37,447 bases of DNA from Flavobacterium sp. A45 (GCF_002001005.1 NZ_MUNX01000032.1:1-37447), one strand, 5' to 3'. Numbered from the stretch's first letter, positions 8,151 to 18,457 are shown. Program-made: numbers and translations. The notes: generated by a model not told the origin, from the letters alone.

Positions 8151-9353
8151 ATGAAGTTCGGAATCATAAAAGAAAGAAAAAATCCACCCGATAGAAGAGT
8201 AGTTTTCTCGCCTAATGAATTGGCTAAAATAAAACAACAGTATCATGATTGTACAGTAAAAGTAGAAAGTTCCGATATTCGAATTTTTACTGATGTTCAA
8301 TACCAAAGTATGGGAATTGAAGTTGCCAATGATGTAAGTGATTGTGATGTTCTTTTTGGAGTAAAAGAAGTGCCAGTTGACAACTTGATTCCTAATAAAG
8401 CCTATTTCTTTTTTTCTCATACGATTAAAAAACAACCATATAACAGAAAGTTACTGCAAGCTATTTTAGAAAAAAATATTGACTTGTATGACCACGAAAC
8501 CATTATAGATTCTCACAACCGTAGATTAATTGGTTTTGGGCGATATGCCGGAATTGTTGGGACTTACAATGCTTTTCGTGCTTTCGGTTTAAAATTCGAA
8601 TTGTTTAAAATGCCAAAAGCCGAAACACTTTCGGGCAAAGATGCATTGATTATGCATTTAAGAAGATTGGTTCTACCTCCTTTGAAAATTGTGGTAACAG
8701 GAACTGGAAAAGTGGGTAATGGAGCCAAAGAAATTTTGGATGCCATGAAAATTAAGGAAGTGACACCAGATAATTATTTGACTAAAAATTACACCCAAGC
8801 TGTCTACACCCAAATAGATGTTTTGGATTATAACAAAAGAAAAGACGGTCAAGTACTTGATTATACTGATTTTCACGATAATCCTTCAGAGTATGTTTCC
8901 GATTTTGAGCGATTTACCAAAGTTTCAGATATTTATATTGCTGGACATTTTTATGGCAATGGAGCACCTATAATTTTAAGTCAAGAAATGCTTCAGGCTA
9001 ATGATTGCAAAATAAAAGTTGTGGCTGATATTTCCTGCGATGTCAATGGGCCAGTAGCCTGTACGTTGCGTTCTTCGACAATTGCAGAACCTTTGTATGG
9101 TTATTTGCCTAGTGAAAATAAAGAAGTGGATGTTTTTCATCCCGCAGCAATTGTGGTAATGGCTGTCGATAATTTACCTTGTGAATTGCCAAAAGATGCC
9201 AGTGAAGGTTTTGGAGAAATGTTTTCAGAACACGTTATTCCTGCTTTTTTTAACGGAGATAAAGACGGTATTCTTAAACGAGCCAAAATGACCGAAAACG
9301 GAAAACTAACGGAGCGTTTTAGTTATTTACAGGATTATGTTGATGGAAAATAA
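8151..9353 (+). CDS. Saccharopine dehydrogenase-like NAD(P) oxidoreductase (AlaDH/PNT N-terminal fold)
   Basis: A 400-residue soluble enzyme. The N-terminus MKFGIIKERKNPPDRRVVFSP is the AlaDh/PNT type found in alanine dehydrogenase and lysine-forming saccharopine dehydrogenases. FFFSHTIKKQPYN and ADISCDVNGPVACTLRSST resemble the lysine-ketoglutarate reductase part of eukaryotic AASS/LYS1, favouring a saccharopine dehydrogenase-type reaction over alanine dehydrogenase. The dinucleotide-binding loop is VTGTGKVGNGAKEIL (about residues 182-196). No lysine-pathway genes are adjacent, so the substrate is inferred. The gene has its own promoter and converges on the fumarase gene across an inverted repeat. 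Confidence 0.8.
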   Translation: MKFGIIKERKNPPDRRVVFSPNELAKIKQQYHDCTVKVESSDIRIFTDVQYQSMGIEVANDVSDCDVLFGVKEVPVDNLIPNKAYFFFSHTIKKQPYNRKLLQAILEKNIDLYDHETIIDSHNRRLIGFGRYAGIVGTYNAFRAFGLKFELFKMPKAETLSGKDALIMHLRRLVLPPLKIVVTGTGKVGNGAKEILDAMKIKEVTPDNYLTKNYTQAVYTQIDVLDYNKRKDGQVLDYTDFHDNPSEYVSDFERFTKVSDIYIAGHFYGNGAPIILSQEMLQANDCKIKVVADISCDVNGPVACTLRSSTIAEPLYGYLPSENKEVDVFHPAAIVVMAVDNLPCELPKDASEGFGEMFSEHVIPAFFNGDKDGILKRAKMTENGKLTERFSYLQDYVDGK

Positions 9354-9357
9354 TTAT

Positions 9358-9427
9358 TAATGGTTAATTGTGAGTTTGTTGGATTTGAATAAATTTCAAA
9401 CCATCAACCATTAACAATTAACCATTA
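9358..9427. repeat. Inverted repeat between convergent genes, possible bidirectional terminator
   Basis: TAATGGTTAATTGT (9358-9371) is exactly complementary to ACAATTAACCATTA (9414-9427), 14 bp with a 42-base spacer. It fills the gap between the oxidoreductase and the oppositely oriented fumarase. AT-rich arms and a long loop make strong termination uncertain. Confidence 0.55.
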
Positions 9428-9429
9428 TT

Positions 9430-10815
9430 TTAAACCATATCCTCCGGTTTTACCCAATCATCAAATTCTTCGGGAGTTACATAGCCTAATCTTACAGCTT
9501 CTTCTTTGAGTGTAGCCCCATTTTTATGTGCCGTTTGGGCAATTTCAGCCGATTTATAATAACCAATTTTGGTATTCAAAGCTGTAACTAACATCAATGA
9601 ATTGTTGACCAATTCCTGAATGCGTTTGTAGTTAGGTTCAATTCCTTGAGCGCAATGTATGTCGAATGAATGGCAGGCATCACCTAGCAATTCCGCCGAT
9701 TGCAGAAAGTTGGCCGCCATCATCGGTTTAAAAACATTCAATTCATATTGCCCTTGCATGCCACCAACGGTAATGGCCATGTCATTTCCTATCACTTGAG
9801 CACAAACCATGGTCAGTGCTTCGCATTGTGTTGGATTTACCTTTCCTGGCATGATAGAAGAACCAGGTTCATTTTCAGGAATCAGGATTTCACCAATCCC
9901 GGAACGTGGTCCCGAAGCCAACATTCGAATATCATTGGCTATTTTATTCAAGGAAACTGCCAATTGTTTGAGCGCACCATGGGTTTCAACAATCGCATCG
10001 TGTGCTGCTAGAGCTTCAAACTTATTTGGGGCAGTTACAAAAGGATGCCCTGTAAATTTAGAAATATATTCGGCCACTTTTGTGTCATACCCTTTTGGTG
10101 TATTCAATCCTGTACCCACTGCAGTTCCGCCCAAAGCGATTTGCGACAGGTGTGGCAATGTATTCTTAACAGCTTTCAGGCCATAATCCAATTGTGCCAC
10201 ATAACCCGAAATTTCCTGTCCCAAAGTAAGGGGAGTGGCATCCATCAAATGGGTACGGCCAATTTTGACCACCGATTGAAATTCAGTTGCCTTTTTTTCA
10301 AGAGTGTCTTTTAATTTTTCAATATTCGGAATGGTGTTTTCCGCAACTATTTTATAGGCAGCAATATGCATTGCAGTTGGAAAAGTATCATTGGAAGATT
10401 GTGACTTGTTGACATCGTCATTGGCCTTGATAAAAGGTTCATCTTCGGTAATACTTAATCTTTTCAGAACTTGGGCACGATTGGCAATCACTTCATTGAC
10501 ATTCATATTGCTTTGCGTGCCAGAACCGGTTTGCCAAATTACAAGTGGAAATTCCTCCGAAAGTTGTCCAGCAAGAATCTCGTCACAGACCAAAGCGATA
10601 TAATCCCTTTTCTCGACGTCTAAAACACCCAATTCACAATTGGTATAGGCGGCCGCTTTTTTGAGATAGGCAAAACCTTCAATAATGGCTTTTGGCATGG
10701 ATGATGGAGAACCAATCTTAAAATTGTTTCGGGAACGTTCGGTTTGTGCTCCCCAGTATCTGTCTGAAGGAACTTCGACTTCACCCATAGTGTCTTTTTC
10801 GATTCTAAAGTTCAT
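9430..10815 (-). CDS. fumC: Fumarate hydratase, class II
   Basis: A 461-residue homologue of FumC, which interconverts fumarate and L-malate in the citric acid cycle without an iron-sulfur cluster. The length matches the family. The superfamily signature [16 protein letters not shown] holds the flexible catalytic-serine loop. The substrate segment [19 protein letters not shown] and the region [16 protein letters not shown] with its conserved His are both present. The start at 10815 gives [28 protein letters not shown], the standard N-terminus. It is a single gene. Related lyases (aspartase, argininosuccinate lyase) are less likely because the [13 protein letters not shown] form is fumarase-typical. 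Confidence 0.96.
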   Translation of the reverse strand: MNFRIEKDTMGEVEVPSDRYWGAQTERSRNNFKIGSPSSMPKAIIEGFAYLKKAAAYTNCELGVLDVEKRDYIALVCDEILAGQLSEEFPLVIWQTGSGTQSNMNVNEVIANRAQVLKRLSITEDEPFIKANDDVNKSQSSNDTFPTAMHIAAYKIVAENTIPNIEKLKDTLEKKATEFQSVVKIGRTHLMDATPLTLGQEISGYVAQLDYGLKAVKNTLPHLSQIALGGTAVGTGLNTPKGYDTKVAEYISKFTGHPFVTAPNKFEALAAHDAIVETHGALKQLAVSLNKIANDIRMLASGPRSGIGEILIPENEPGSSIMPGKVNPTQCEALTMVCAQVIGNDMAITVGGMQGQYELNVFKPMMAANFLQSAELLGDACHSFDIHCAQGIEPNYKRIQELVNNSLMLVTALNTKIGYYKSAEIAQTAHKNGATLKEEAVRLGYVTPEEFDDWVKPEDMV

Positions 10816-11006
10816 TTTGTGTATTTTAAGTATTTGAAAAATAATTATGAATGTTGTTTTCTACACTAAAGTTACTTCTTTTATTTATAATCAGAGATCG
10901 ATTAGTGCTATTTTTCCTTTTTGTTATGATGCTATAACATCCAAATGTTTCTGCTCTAAAATTAACAATCGGACTCCAGTTTATACCATCAGTTCTGTCC
11001 ATAAAA

Positions 11007-11034
11007 AAAAGGTATTGATTGCTCAATACCTTTT
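11007..11034 (-). terminator. Terminator downstream of the M16 peptidase gene
   Basis: AAAAGGTATTGA (11007-11018) and TCAATACCTTTT (11023-11034) form a perfect 12-bp stem with a TTGC loop. On the minus strand the stem runs into eight U residues, so it ends transcripts from the peptidase gene. The rest of the gap between the fumarase and peptidase genes holds no supported gene. Confidence 0.8.
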
Positions 11035-11081
11035 ATGAGATAATTTAGGTTCTAGTTAATAAGCTAAAGTTTATCTTTTAC

Positions 11082-11107
11082 CTTAGAAACTTAGAATTTT
11101 AGTAACT
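11082..11107. repeat. Single arm of the CTTAG-rich dispersed repeat
   Basis: The sequence built from CTTAGAAACTTAGAATTTTAG resembles the arms at 4330-4350 and 4423-4443. It lies immediately after the M16 peptidase stop codon. Confidence 0.45.
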
Positions 11108-11114
11108 TCTAAAA

Positions 11115-13826
11115 TTATTTTTTAACAAAATCTCCAGCTTGTACAATCACAAGTTTTTTTGGATCAAAATATTTGACTAATGCAGTATTTACTTTTTGAA
11201 CATCTAAGTTTTTTACTTTGGTTTCAAAATCTTCGTAGTCTTTGAAAGTTTGGCCTAAATCCATATTCTCTCTTAATTCACGAACAATGAACTCATCAGT
11301 TCCTAGCATCGTTTGTCTGTTTTGTAACCAAGATTTTAAAGAACTGTCAAATTCTTCTTTGGTGAAACCTTTACTGATCGCTTTTTGAATTTCTTCATTA
11401 AGTGCTGTTGACAATTTATCTTTCATTGTTGGATTATAAAAGGCATAAACTCCCCATTCCGATGTAGGGTCAATAGTATTAGCCTGCAAGTAAGAACCAG
11501 CACCATAGCTTAATCCTTCTGTTTCTCTCAAACGCTGTGGAATTCTGGAAGATAAGAAAGCACCTCCGCCCAATAACTCATTTGCCATTTCTAAAGCTGG
11601 ATAGTCTGGATTTTTTTTACCAATATTTAAATTTATTTTACCAAATAAAGTAGCATTGGTTTTGTCATTAATTTGAATGGTTTTATCATTTGATTTTACA
11701 TCAAAGTATTGCGTTGGGATTCTTTTATAAGCAATTTTTGGATTCCAGTTGTCAAAAGTACTACTTAAGAATTTTTTAATGAGATCCTTATCAATTCCAC
11801 CTACAAATGACGATATACTGTTAGATCCACCATAGCAGCTTGCATAAAAGTTCTTAAGGTCTTCAATAGTAATCTTGTCTAAGGTTGCCAAGCTTTCATC
11901 AATTGATTCCGAGTAATACGGATGTGTTTTTGGGTACAAAGCGGTTAGTTTTGTCAGTTCTTGATTAGCTACGGCTTGTGGTTCATTTCTGTTAGATTCC
12001 AATCCGCTTTTGGTTTCCAATTTCAATTTTTCAAATTCAGTAACATCGAAAGAAGGATTTCTTAAAATGTCTTGTACCAAGTTTAAAGCATTGTTTAAGT
12101 TGGTTTTGTCTGTACTGATTCTCACATATAAACCATCAACCGATCCACCAAGGCTTAAGTTTATTTTGTATTGATCAAGCTGATCGTTAATGTCTTTTTT
12201 GCTTCTGGTTTTGGTTCCTAATTTCAGCATGTTTGCCGTTAAACTGGCAATCATTGATTTTTGGCTCAATGATTTTTCATCTCCCATTCTCAACAATATT
12301 CTAGCTTCAATTTTATTTCCTTTGGCAGGTTTTTCTAGTAAGGCATATTTTCCTCCAGACTTTAATTTTCCTTCTTCGGTTGATTTTATGATATTGGCAA
12401 CAGAAGCTTCAAAGGTATTGGTATTGGCCTCCATTACTTTTCCTTTGTATCCATTTACAAGAGCAGCAATATCTTTAGAGTCGCTTACTTTGGTTCTTTC
12501 GCTAGTTGCTTCCGGTATAAAACGCCCCCAAGTTCTATTGCTTTGTAGATAGTATTTTTTGGCTGCATTTTGAATGTCTGCAATTGTCAAAGCTTCTATA
12601 TTGTCTCTGTCTATAAAAAACAAGCGCCAATCACCAGCTCCGATGTATTCGGTCATGGCAACTGATAAGTTAAGGGTTTTATTATAGGTGTTTTCGAATT
12701 GTTTTAGCAATTCATTTTTGGCACGTTTTAGGTCATCTTCCGTAAAAGTCATTGCAGGAACCGAATTCATCGTTTCCAAAAAGGCTTTTTGAACTGTGTT
12801 TATGTCTTTGCCTTTGTCAATTGTACAGGCAAAATAACTAAATGCAGGATCTTTTAGTGTCAAGGTATAGCCGTAAACATTAGTCGCTAATTTGGATTCC
12901 ACTAATGTTTTATACAAAATACCAGATGGGTTGTTTGTCAATATTGAAATTAATGCATTATTGGCAGCATACTCTTTGTCTGAGTAACTAGGAGTATGGT
13001 AGGCCATACCAATGTATTGAAGATCGCCATTTCTTTTTAGTTCCACAAAGCGTTCCCCATCTTGAGGTGGTTCTACAGTATAAGTTTTTTCAATTTCGGT
13101 CTTTGATTTTGGAATTGGAGCAAAGAATTCTTTTATCCACGAAAGTGTTTTTTTCTCATCAAATTTTCCGCCTATAATTAAAGTTGCATTATTGGGTTGG
13201 TAATATTTTTGATAAAATACTTTAAGACGACTGGCAGGGACACGCTCAATATCTTCTTTACTTCCAATGGTTGATTTTCCATAATTATGCCACAAATAGG
13301 CAGTGGATAGAATACGATCGTTTAAAACTCCTTCAGGATTATTTTCGCCTATTTCAAACTCATTGCGTACCACACTGAATTCAGTATCCAAATCGGATTG
13401 AAGGATAGCTGAAGTTACCATTCTGTCTGATTCCATGTCTAGTGCCCATTTTAGATTTTCATCTGTTGCCGGTAGCACTTCATAATAGTTGGTACGGTCA
13501 TAATAGGTTGTCCCATTGGCCTGAGCACCTTTATCAGCAATTGTTTTTTTGATATCAGTAAATTTTGAAGAGCGTTTGAACAACATATGTTCCAACAAAT
13601 GCGCCATACCCGATTCCCCATATCCTTCATGGCGGGAACCCACACCATAAACAATATTGACAATCACGTTTGATTGTGCAGCGTCTGGGATTAGCAAAAT
13701 TTTCAGTCCATTTGGTAAGCTATATTCTTTTATGCCTTCTACTGAAGTGACAAAAGTAGCTTCTTGGGAAAAGGAATTTGTAATCCAAAAGGAAACAAAT
13801 AACACAGCAAGAATTAATTTTTTCAT
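11115..13826 (-). CDS. M16 family zinc metallopeptidase, two-domain
   Basis: A 903-residue exported peptidase of the pitrilysin/processing-peptidase family. An N-terminal signal peptide ends near NSFSQ (about residue 21). The zinc site HxxEH is H76-L-L-E79-H80, with the downstream acidic segment VRNEFEIGENNPE supplying the third ligand. The second M16 half (from about residue 490) lacks an HxxEH and is probably the inactive lid, as in other full-length tandem M16 enzymes, although it retains the GLSYGAGSY-like C-terminal motif. A periplasmic role in peptide degradation is expected; no partner gene is adjacent. A minus-strand terminator lies about 80 bases beyond the stop. Confidence 0.93.
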   Translation of the reverse strand: MKKLILAVLFVSFWITNSFSQEATFVTSVEGIKEYSLPNGLKILLIPDAAQSNVIVNIVYGVGSRHEGYGESGMAHLLEHMLFKRSSKFTDIKKTIADKGAQANGTTYYDRTNYYEVLPATDENLKWALDMESDRMVTSAILQSDLDTEFSVVRNEFEIGENNPEGVLNDRILSTAYLWHNYGKSTIGSKEDIERVPASRLKVFYQKYYQPNNATLIIGGKFDEKKTLSWIKEFFAPIPKSKTEIEKTYTVEPPQDGERFVELKRNGDLQYIGMAYHTPSYSDKEYAANNALISILTNNPSGILYKTLVESKLATNVYGYTLTLKDPAFSYFACTIDKGKDINTVQKAFLETMNSVPAMTFTEDDLKRAKNELLKQFENTYNKTLNLSVAMTEYIGAGDWRLFFIDRDNIEALTIADIQNAAKKYYLQSNRTWGRFIPEATSERTKVSDSKDIAALVNGYKGKVMEANTNTFEASVANIIKSTEEGKLKSGGKYALLEKPAKGNKIEARILLRMGDEKSLSQKSMIASLTANMLKLGTKTRSKKDINDQLDQYKINLSLGGSVDGLYVRISTDKTNLNNALNLVQDILRNPSFDVTEFEKLKLETKSGLESNRNEPQAVANQELTKLTALYPKTHPYYSESIDESLATLDKITIEDLKNFYASCYGGSNSISSFVGGIDKDLIKKFLSSTFDNWNPKIAYKRIPTQYFDVKSNDKTIQINDKTNATLFGKINLNIGKKNPDYPALEMANELLGGGAFLSSRIPQRLRETEGLSYGAGSYLQANTIDPTSEWGVYAFYNPTMKDKLSTALNEEIQKAISKGFTKEEFDSSLKSWLQNRQTMLGTDEFIVRELRENMDLGQTFKDYEDFETKVKNLDVQKVNTALVKYFDPKKLVIVQAGDFVKK

Positions 13827-14025
13827 TTTTTATGTTTGTTGTAAGTTTATATTGTAAAAATATATTTTTTTATGAAAGAATAATCATTTGTTTTGATAAT
13901 TTTAAGAAAGCTTTTATTGCAATTAATGTATTTAGTCATTATTTTTTTAATTTTATAAAATGTTTCTCGTTAAATATATTAAAAGTATTGTAATTATTTG
14001 AGAATCTGTGTTTAATTTTTTGAAT

Positions 14026-16674
14026 ATGAAAGATAAAAAAGAGGCAATTGCATGTGCCAAAAATTATTTGAGAGGAGAAGACATTTCTAATGCGATACTT
14101 TTTGATGACTTATATCAAAATCTGATTCAGTATGAACAATACGGATATGCTACCGAGATTCTGTTAAAAAAAATTGAGGATGATGAAGAACAAGGCACTG
14201 AAATTAAATTATCGAAATACCAAGATCTTGCCGATAATATTTATAAAGACAGTACATTGTCCTCTTATTTTAAATTTGATAAAGCAATAAATGTTCTCAA
14301 ATCTTTTTGTGATTTAGAACATACCAAAAACTCAAAAACTCTTGGTATTGCTGGTGAAATTTATAAAAATAAATGGAAGTTTGACCATCAGTTTCACAAT
14401 CTGTTGCAATCAAGAGCCTATTATAAAAAAGGTTATTTGATTTGGAACAACAAAATGCATAAATCCATTCAAACTGAAACAGAATGCATCAATACCGCTG
14501 TAAATTATGCCAATATCAATGAACTCATTGTAATTGAAAATTTAGAACGGCTTTCTGAAACTTGTGAAATCACGAGTGAAACAATCGAAAGGTTTGAAAC
14601 AGCACAGTGTATAAGAAAGGAAATCATTGAAGCTTATTTAGTCGATTCAGAAGAAATTATTTTTAAGGATGGAATTGAGTCTAAAGAAAAATTATATTTT
14701 GCTTTGGCAGAAGCTTTTTTTGGCTTGCGAATGTATAAAAAGGCACTTCATTTTATTTTGTTGCATATTGAAAATAAAACGGAGGATTGGCAAATTAAAT
14801 CTTTCAGCAAGCAAATCTATAATTTGGCTTCTTATCAAAAAACAGAGAAAAATCAAAAGTCAACCAACAAAGATCCTTTTCAAAAAAATCAAATTGACAA
14901 GGAGGGACAAAATCAGTGTTTAATTGCTTTGAATCTTCAGGTTGATGAGAAAGAGGGAGTTGATTATGTAAAGCCAAAGCAACAAAATAAATTAGGTATT
15001 GGACTTTCTGGAGGCGGTTTTAGAGCAGCATTATTTCATATTGGTGTTTTAGCAGCTTTGGCCGAAAAAGATAAATTAAAAGAAATTGAGGTAATTTCCT
15101 GTGTATCTGGAGGTTCAATTATTGGCACCTTTTATTATTTAAAAATCAAAGACTTATTTGAAAGCAAAGCAGATGCGGACATCGTTCAAGCGGATTACAT
15201 CCGAATTGTAAAAGAAATAGAAAATGAGTTTTTGAGCGCTGTCCAAAAGAATATACGAATGCGTTTGCTGACAAATTTCTCCAAAAACATGAAGATGTGG
15301 AAAGGAGATTCTTATTCGCGTTCCAATCGGTTGGGGGAGTTGTATGAAGAGTATTTTTATAAACCGCTCTTGAACAAGAAAACGGGATCGCCAGACAATA
15401 ATCCTATTTATATGAACGATTTATTTATCACACCTTTTGGTAATAATAAATTCAGATTGAATAACGATAATTGGAAAAGAACCCACAAAGTTCCTCAATT
15501 AATTCTCAATTCTACTGCTGTAAATACGGGACACAACTGGCAATTCACGGCTTCGTGGATGGGGGAACCACCAACTTATATTTCGGATGATTTTGATGTA
15601 AAGCCTCGTTTGAGGAGAATGTATTATGAAAATGCACCAGAGCCGTATCAAAATTTTAGATTGGGTTATGCTGTAGCCGCTTCATCCTGCGTACCAGTTT
15701 TGTTTCAGCCTTTAGTATTAAAAGGGTTGTATAAAAATTTTAATTTGGAGTTAATAGATGGTGGTGTACATGATAATCAAGGAATCGCATCCATATTGGA
15801 ACAGGAATGCAATGAGATTATTATAAGCGATGCTAGTGCTCAAATGCCCGATAATGCGGTGAATACCGATAATGCGATGTCTTTATTCTTTAGAGTGGAC
15901 ACTATTTTGCAGGAACGTTTGCGTGAGATTCAATTGTTGGATTTAAAATCACGCATGTATACGTCAATCGTCAATAAGTTGTCAATAGTTCACCTAAAAA
16001 ATGGATTGGCACAGCTTCCTGTTAATTGGATTAATTGTACCGACGTAAATCGAAGTATTTTATACGATAAAGAAATTGAAGACGAAAATGCACTTTTGAA
16101 ATATGGTGTGATGAAGAAAATTCAAAAAGGATTGAGCGAAGTGCGAACGGATTTGGATTCATTCAATGACCTTGAAGCTTATGCTTTAATGTATAGTGGT
16201 TACCAGCAAATGATGCACGAAAGTAATTCGGTAAATCTGAAAAGAGAAAATTGGAATTTTTTGAAAATAGCCGAAAGTTGCACACTTCCCGCCAAGGAAA
16301 GGCAACTTGTAAACCAATTGAAAGTTAGTAGTTACGTTCCTTTTAAGATTGTGAGGATGTCTACAGCACTTCGTTTCGCTGTATTGGGTTTTGGAGGCTC
16401 GTTGTTGCTTGTATTACTCACTTTTTTAATTTTAAATTGGAATAATGTCAGCCCGTTATATCAAATCGATATTTCCTATAATTTTATCGGATTAATAGTG
16501 ATAGTTTTTTTGGTTGGTTTCTTATCTAAATTTTTAGCCAAAGTAATAAATATTGAAAGTGTGTTTAAGAAAAAAGTAGCACTATTTTTACTGATAACTA
16601 TGGGTTGGTTATTATCTCTAGTTTATATCCGCATTTTTAATTCATGGTACAATAGATTGGGTAGAGTAAAATAA
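14026..16674 (+). CDS. Patatin-like phospholipase with N-terminal TPR-like (DUF4071/TPR-S type) domain and C-terminal membrane segments
   Basis: An 882-residue three-part protein. Residues 1 to about 290 are helical and TPR-like. KTLGIAGEIYKNKW and a following YYKKGYLIW resemble the MAP3K TRAF-binding/DUF4071 (TPR-S) family by eye. The patatin domain (about 320-600) has the oxyanion loop G326LSGGGFR333, nucleophile elbow C-V-S361-G-G-S and catalytic Asp in D578-G-G, so both dyad residues are present. Three hydrophobic helices near 780-804, 820-840 and 853-873 anchor the C-terminus. It probably hydrolyses acyl lipids at the membrane under control of the N-terminal domain. The ATG at 14026 is preferred over a GTG at 14008. 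The racemase gene follows by 15 bases. Confidence 0.85.
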   Translation: MKDKKEAIACAKNYLRGEDISNAILFDDLYQNLIQYEQYGYATEILLKKIEDDEEQGTEIKLSKYQDLADNIYKDSTLSSYFKFDKAINVLKSFCDLEHTKNSKTLGIAGEIYKNKWKFDHQFHNLLQSRAYYKKGYLIWNNKMHKSIQTETECINTAVNYANINELIVIENLERLSETCEITSETIERFETAQCIRKEIIEAYLVDSEEIIFKDGIESKEKLYFALAEAFFGLRMYKKALHFILLHIENKTEDWQIKSFSKQIYNLASYQKTEKNQKSTNKDPFQKNQIDKEGQNQCLIALNLQVDEKEGVDYVKPKQQNKLGIGLSGGGFRAALFHIGVLAALAEKDKLKEIEVISCVSGGSIIGTFYYLKIKDLFESKADADIVQADYIRIVKEIENEFLSAVQKNIRMRLLTNFSKNMKMWKGDSYSRSNRLGELYEEYFYKPLLNKKTGSPDNNPIYMNDLFITPFGNNKFRLNNDNWKRTHKVPQLILNSTAVNTGHNWQFTASWMGEPPTYISDDFDVKPRLRRMYYENAPEPYQNFRLGYAVAASSCVPVLFQPLVLKGLYKNFNLELIDGGVHDNQGIASILEQECNEIIISDASAQMPDNAVNTDNAMSLFFRVDTILQERLREIQLLDLKSRMYTSIVNKLSIVHLKNGLAQLPVNWINCTDVNRSILYDKEIEDENALLKYGVMKKIQKGLSEVRTDLDSFNDLEAYALMYSGYQQMMHESNSVNLKRENWNFLKIAESCTLPAKERQLVNQLKVSSYVPFKIVRMSTALRFAVLGFGGSLLLVLLTFLILNWNNVSPLYQIDISYNFIGLIVIVFLVGFLSKFLAKVINIESVFKKKVALFLLITMGWLLSLVYIRIFNSWYNRLGRVK

Positions 16675-16689
16675 ATAAGAAATTGATAA

Positions 16690-17379
16690 ATGAAAAAATT
16701 AGGTCTCATAGGCGGTATCAGTTGGGTGTCAACTGCCGATTATTATAAGTTTATTAATGAGGGAATCAACAAGGAGTTGGGAGGAGTTAATTTTGCGGAA
16801 TGCATAATTTATTCTTTTAACTATAATGATATCAAAAGAAATAATGACAACAACGATTGGGAATCGACATTCAATATGTTGTCTAAGGCTTGTCATAGTT
16901 TGAAAAATAGTGGTGCCGAAGCGATTGTTCTTTGCGCCAATACCATGCATCTTATTGCCGATCGAATTCAGGAAAACGTTGATTTACCTTTAATACACAT
17001 TGCCACCGAAACCGCCAAAGTAGTTCAAAAAAAGAACATCAAAAAAGTGGGGCTTCTTGGGACAAAATTCACGATGGAATTAGATTTTTTTAAAGATAAA
17101 TTATCTGCTCTCGATATTGAAACCATCATACCGGAAGCCGAAGACAGGGATTTTATACACGACACTATTTTTAATGAATTGGGAAAAGGATTAATTATTG
17201 AAAGCACCAAGGCAAGATATCTTTCCATTATCGAAAAACTTATAGATAACGGAGCCGAAGGTATTATTTTGGGTTGTACAGAAATTCCATTATTGGTAAA
17301 GCAAAGAATGGTAACAGTACCAGTTTTTGATACTGCTTTGATTCATTCCAATGCAGCTGTTGCATTTGCTTTGAGTTAA
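16690..17379 (+). CDS. Aspartate/glutamate racemase family protein
   Basis: A 229-residue cytosolic enzyme of the cofactor-independent Asp/Glu racemase superfamily. The N-terminus MKKLGLIGGISWVST is typical of the YgeA-type branch. The two catalytic cysteines expected for a two-base mechanism are present: C82 in LCANTMHL and C196 in GCTEIPLL. The length fits the family. It starts 15 bases after the patatin stop and is probably co-transcribed with it, though a metabolic link is not obvious. Substrate (Asp, Glu or another amino acid) cannot be assigned; it looks less like MurI glutamate racemase than like broad-specificity YgeA. Confidence 0.88.
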   Translation: MKKLGLIGGISWVSTADYYKFINEGINKELGGVNFAECIIYSFNYNDIKRNNDNNDWESTFNMLSKACHSLKNSGAEAIVLCANTMHLIADRIQENVDLPLIHIATETAKVVQKKNIKKVGLLGTKFTMELDFFKDKLSALDIETIIPEAEDRDFIHDTIFNELGKGLIIESTKARYLSIIEKLIDNGAEGIILGCTEIPLLVKQRMVTVPVFDTALIHSNAAVAFALS

Positions 17380-17487
17380 TTTCTCTTTCCGAAATGCTAT
17401 TTTAAAAGTCTAATTTAAGGCTTTTTTTTATTTGTATAATTTACTGTTTTAAAGCTGTTTGTCATAGTTTTAGTTCTAGAAAATGCT

Positions 17488-17495
17488 TAAATTTG
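17488..17495 (+). promoter_or_regulatory. -7 box (TAAATTTG) for cbpA-cbpM
   Basis: TAAATTTG matches TAnnTTTG and lies 53 bases before the cbpA start. A TTTG at 17458-17461 is 26 bases upstream, longer than the usual spacer, so the -33 element is unsure. A weak U-rich stem near 17,405-17,430 may end the upstream racemase transcript. Confidence 0.4.
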
Positions 17496-17548
17496 AGAGT
17501 GAAATATTTATTTTTTTTAAATATGACTACATCTAAAATTATCATAAA

Positions 17549-18457
17549 ATGGCATTTATAGATTATTACAAAGTATTGGAGATTGATAAAAGTGCAACTG
17601 AGGCCGATATTAAAAAAGCGTACCGAAAATTGGCACGTAAATATCATCCTGATTTAAATCCCAACGACAAAGAAGCCGAGAGAAAATTCAAAGAACTCAA
17701 TGAAGCCAATGAGGTTTTAAGCAATCCAGAGAATCGAAAAAAATACGATCAGTATGGCGAACATTGGGAACACGGCGAGGAATATGAAAAAGCCAAACAG
17801 CAGCAGCAATACCAAAGCAGCGGTGGTCAACAAGGCGGTTTTGGAGGATTCTCGGGTGGTGGTGATTATTCAGATTTTTTTGAATCTATGTTTGGAGGTG
17901 CTGGACAAAGAGGAAGTCGCAGAACTACTGCTTTTAAAGGACAGGATTATAATGCCGAATTGCATTTGGACTTAAAAGATGTTTATACCACCCACAAGCG
18001 CACCCTTACAATCAACGGAAAAAACATTCGCTTAACAATTCCTGCAGGAGTTGAAAATGGTCAGGTTATAAAAATAAGCGGACAGGGAGGAGAAGGAGCC
18101 AATGGAGGTTCAAAAGGCGATTTGTATCTTACTTTTAGTATCGAAAATCACACAAATTTCAAACTGGATAAACACAATTTATATACAACAGTCGATTTGG
18201 ATTTGTACACTGCTCTTTTGGGGGGAGAAATCACAGCAAATACTTTTGACGGAAAAGTAAAATTAACCGTTAAGCCAGGTACGCAAAATGGTGCGAAAGT
18301 AAAACTAAAAGGTAAAGGATTTCCGGTTTATAAAAAAGACGGAGAGTTTGGTGATTTATTCATTTCTTATCAAATAATATTGCCCACAAACCTTACCGAA
18401 AAAGAAAAAGAATTATTTACAGAACTTGCTAAGCTTAGAACCTATGAAAACCGATAA
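17549..18457 (+). CDS. cbpA: DnaJ-family co-chaperone CbpA
   Basis: A 302-residue class B J-domain protein. The J domain covers residues 1-70 with the DnaK-stimulating H33-P34-D35. A Gly/Phe/Gln-rich linker (about 80-125) follows, then two beta-rich C-terminal substrate-binding domains (from about 135) containing [17 protein letters not shown] and [13 protein letters not shown]. The CxxCxGxG zinc fingers of DnaJ are absent, which separates CbpA from DnaJ. It should deliver clients to DnaK, and E. coli CbpA also binds curved DNA. Its stop codon overlaps the cbpM start by 14 bases, so the pair is translationally coupled. Confidence 0.93.
   Translation: MAFIDYYKVLEIDKSATEADIKKAYRKLARKYHPDLNPNDKEAERKFKELNEANEVLSNPENRKKYDQYGEHWEHGEEYEKAKQQQQYQSSGGQQGGFGGFSGGGDYSDFFESMFGGAGQRGSRRTTAFKGQDYNAELHLDLKDVYTTHKRTLTINGKNIRLTIPAGVENGQVIKISGQGGEGANGGSKGDLYLTFSIENHTNFKLDKHNLYTTVDLDLYTALLGGEITANTFDGKVKLTVKPGTQNGAKVKLKGKGFPVYKKDGEFGDLFISYQIILPTNLTEKEKELFTELAKLRTYENR

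Noticed and set aside
9700..10314. Three plus-strand open frames opposite the fumarase gene
   Set aside because: They are antisense to conserved fumC motifs and show no domain pattern of their own.
10826..11038. Two overlapping short frames in the gap before the M16 peptidase terminator
   Set aside because: Both run through the terminator hairpin and lack coding character.
12190..12552. Plus-strand 120-codon open frame inside the M16 peptidase gene
   Set aside because: It lies fully antisense to a well-supported gene, is hydrophobic only as the complement of that gene, and has no leader or promoter.
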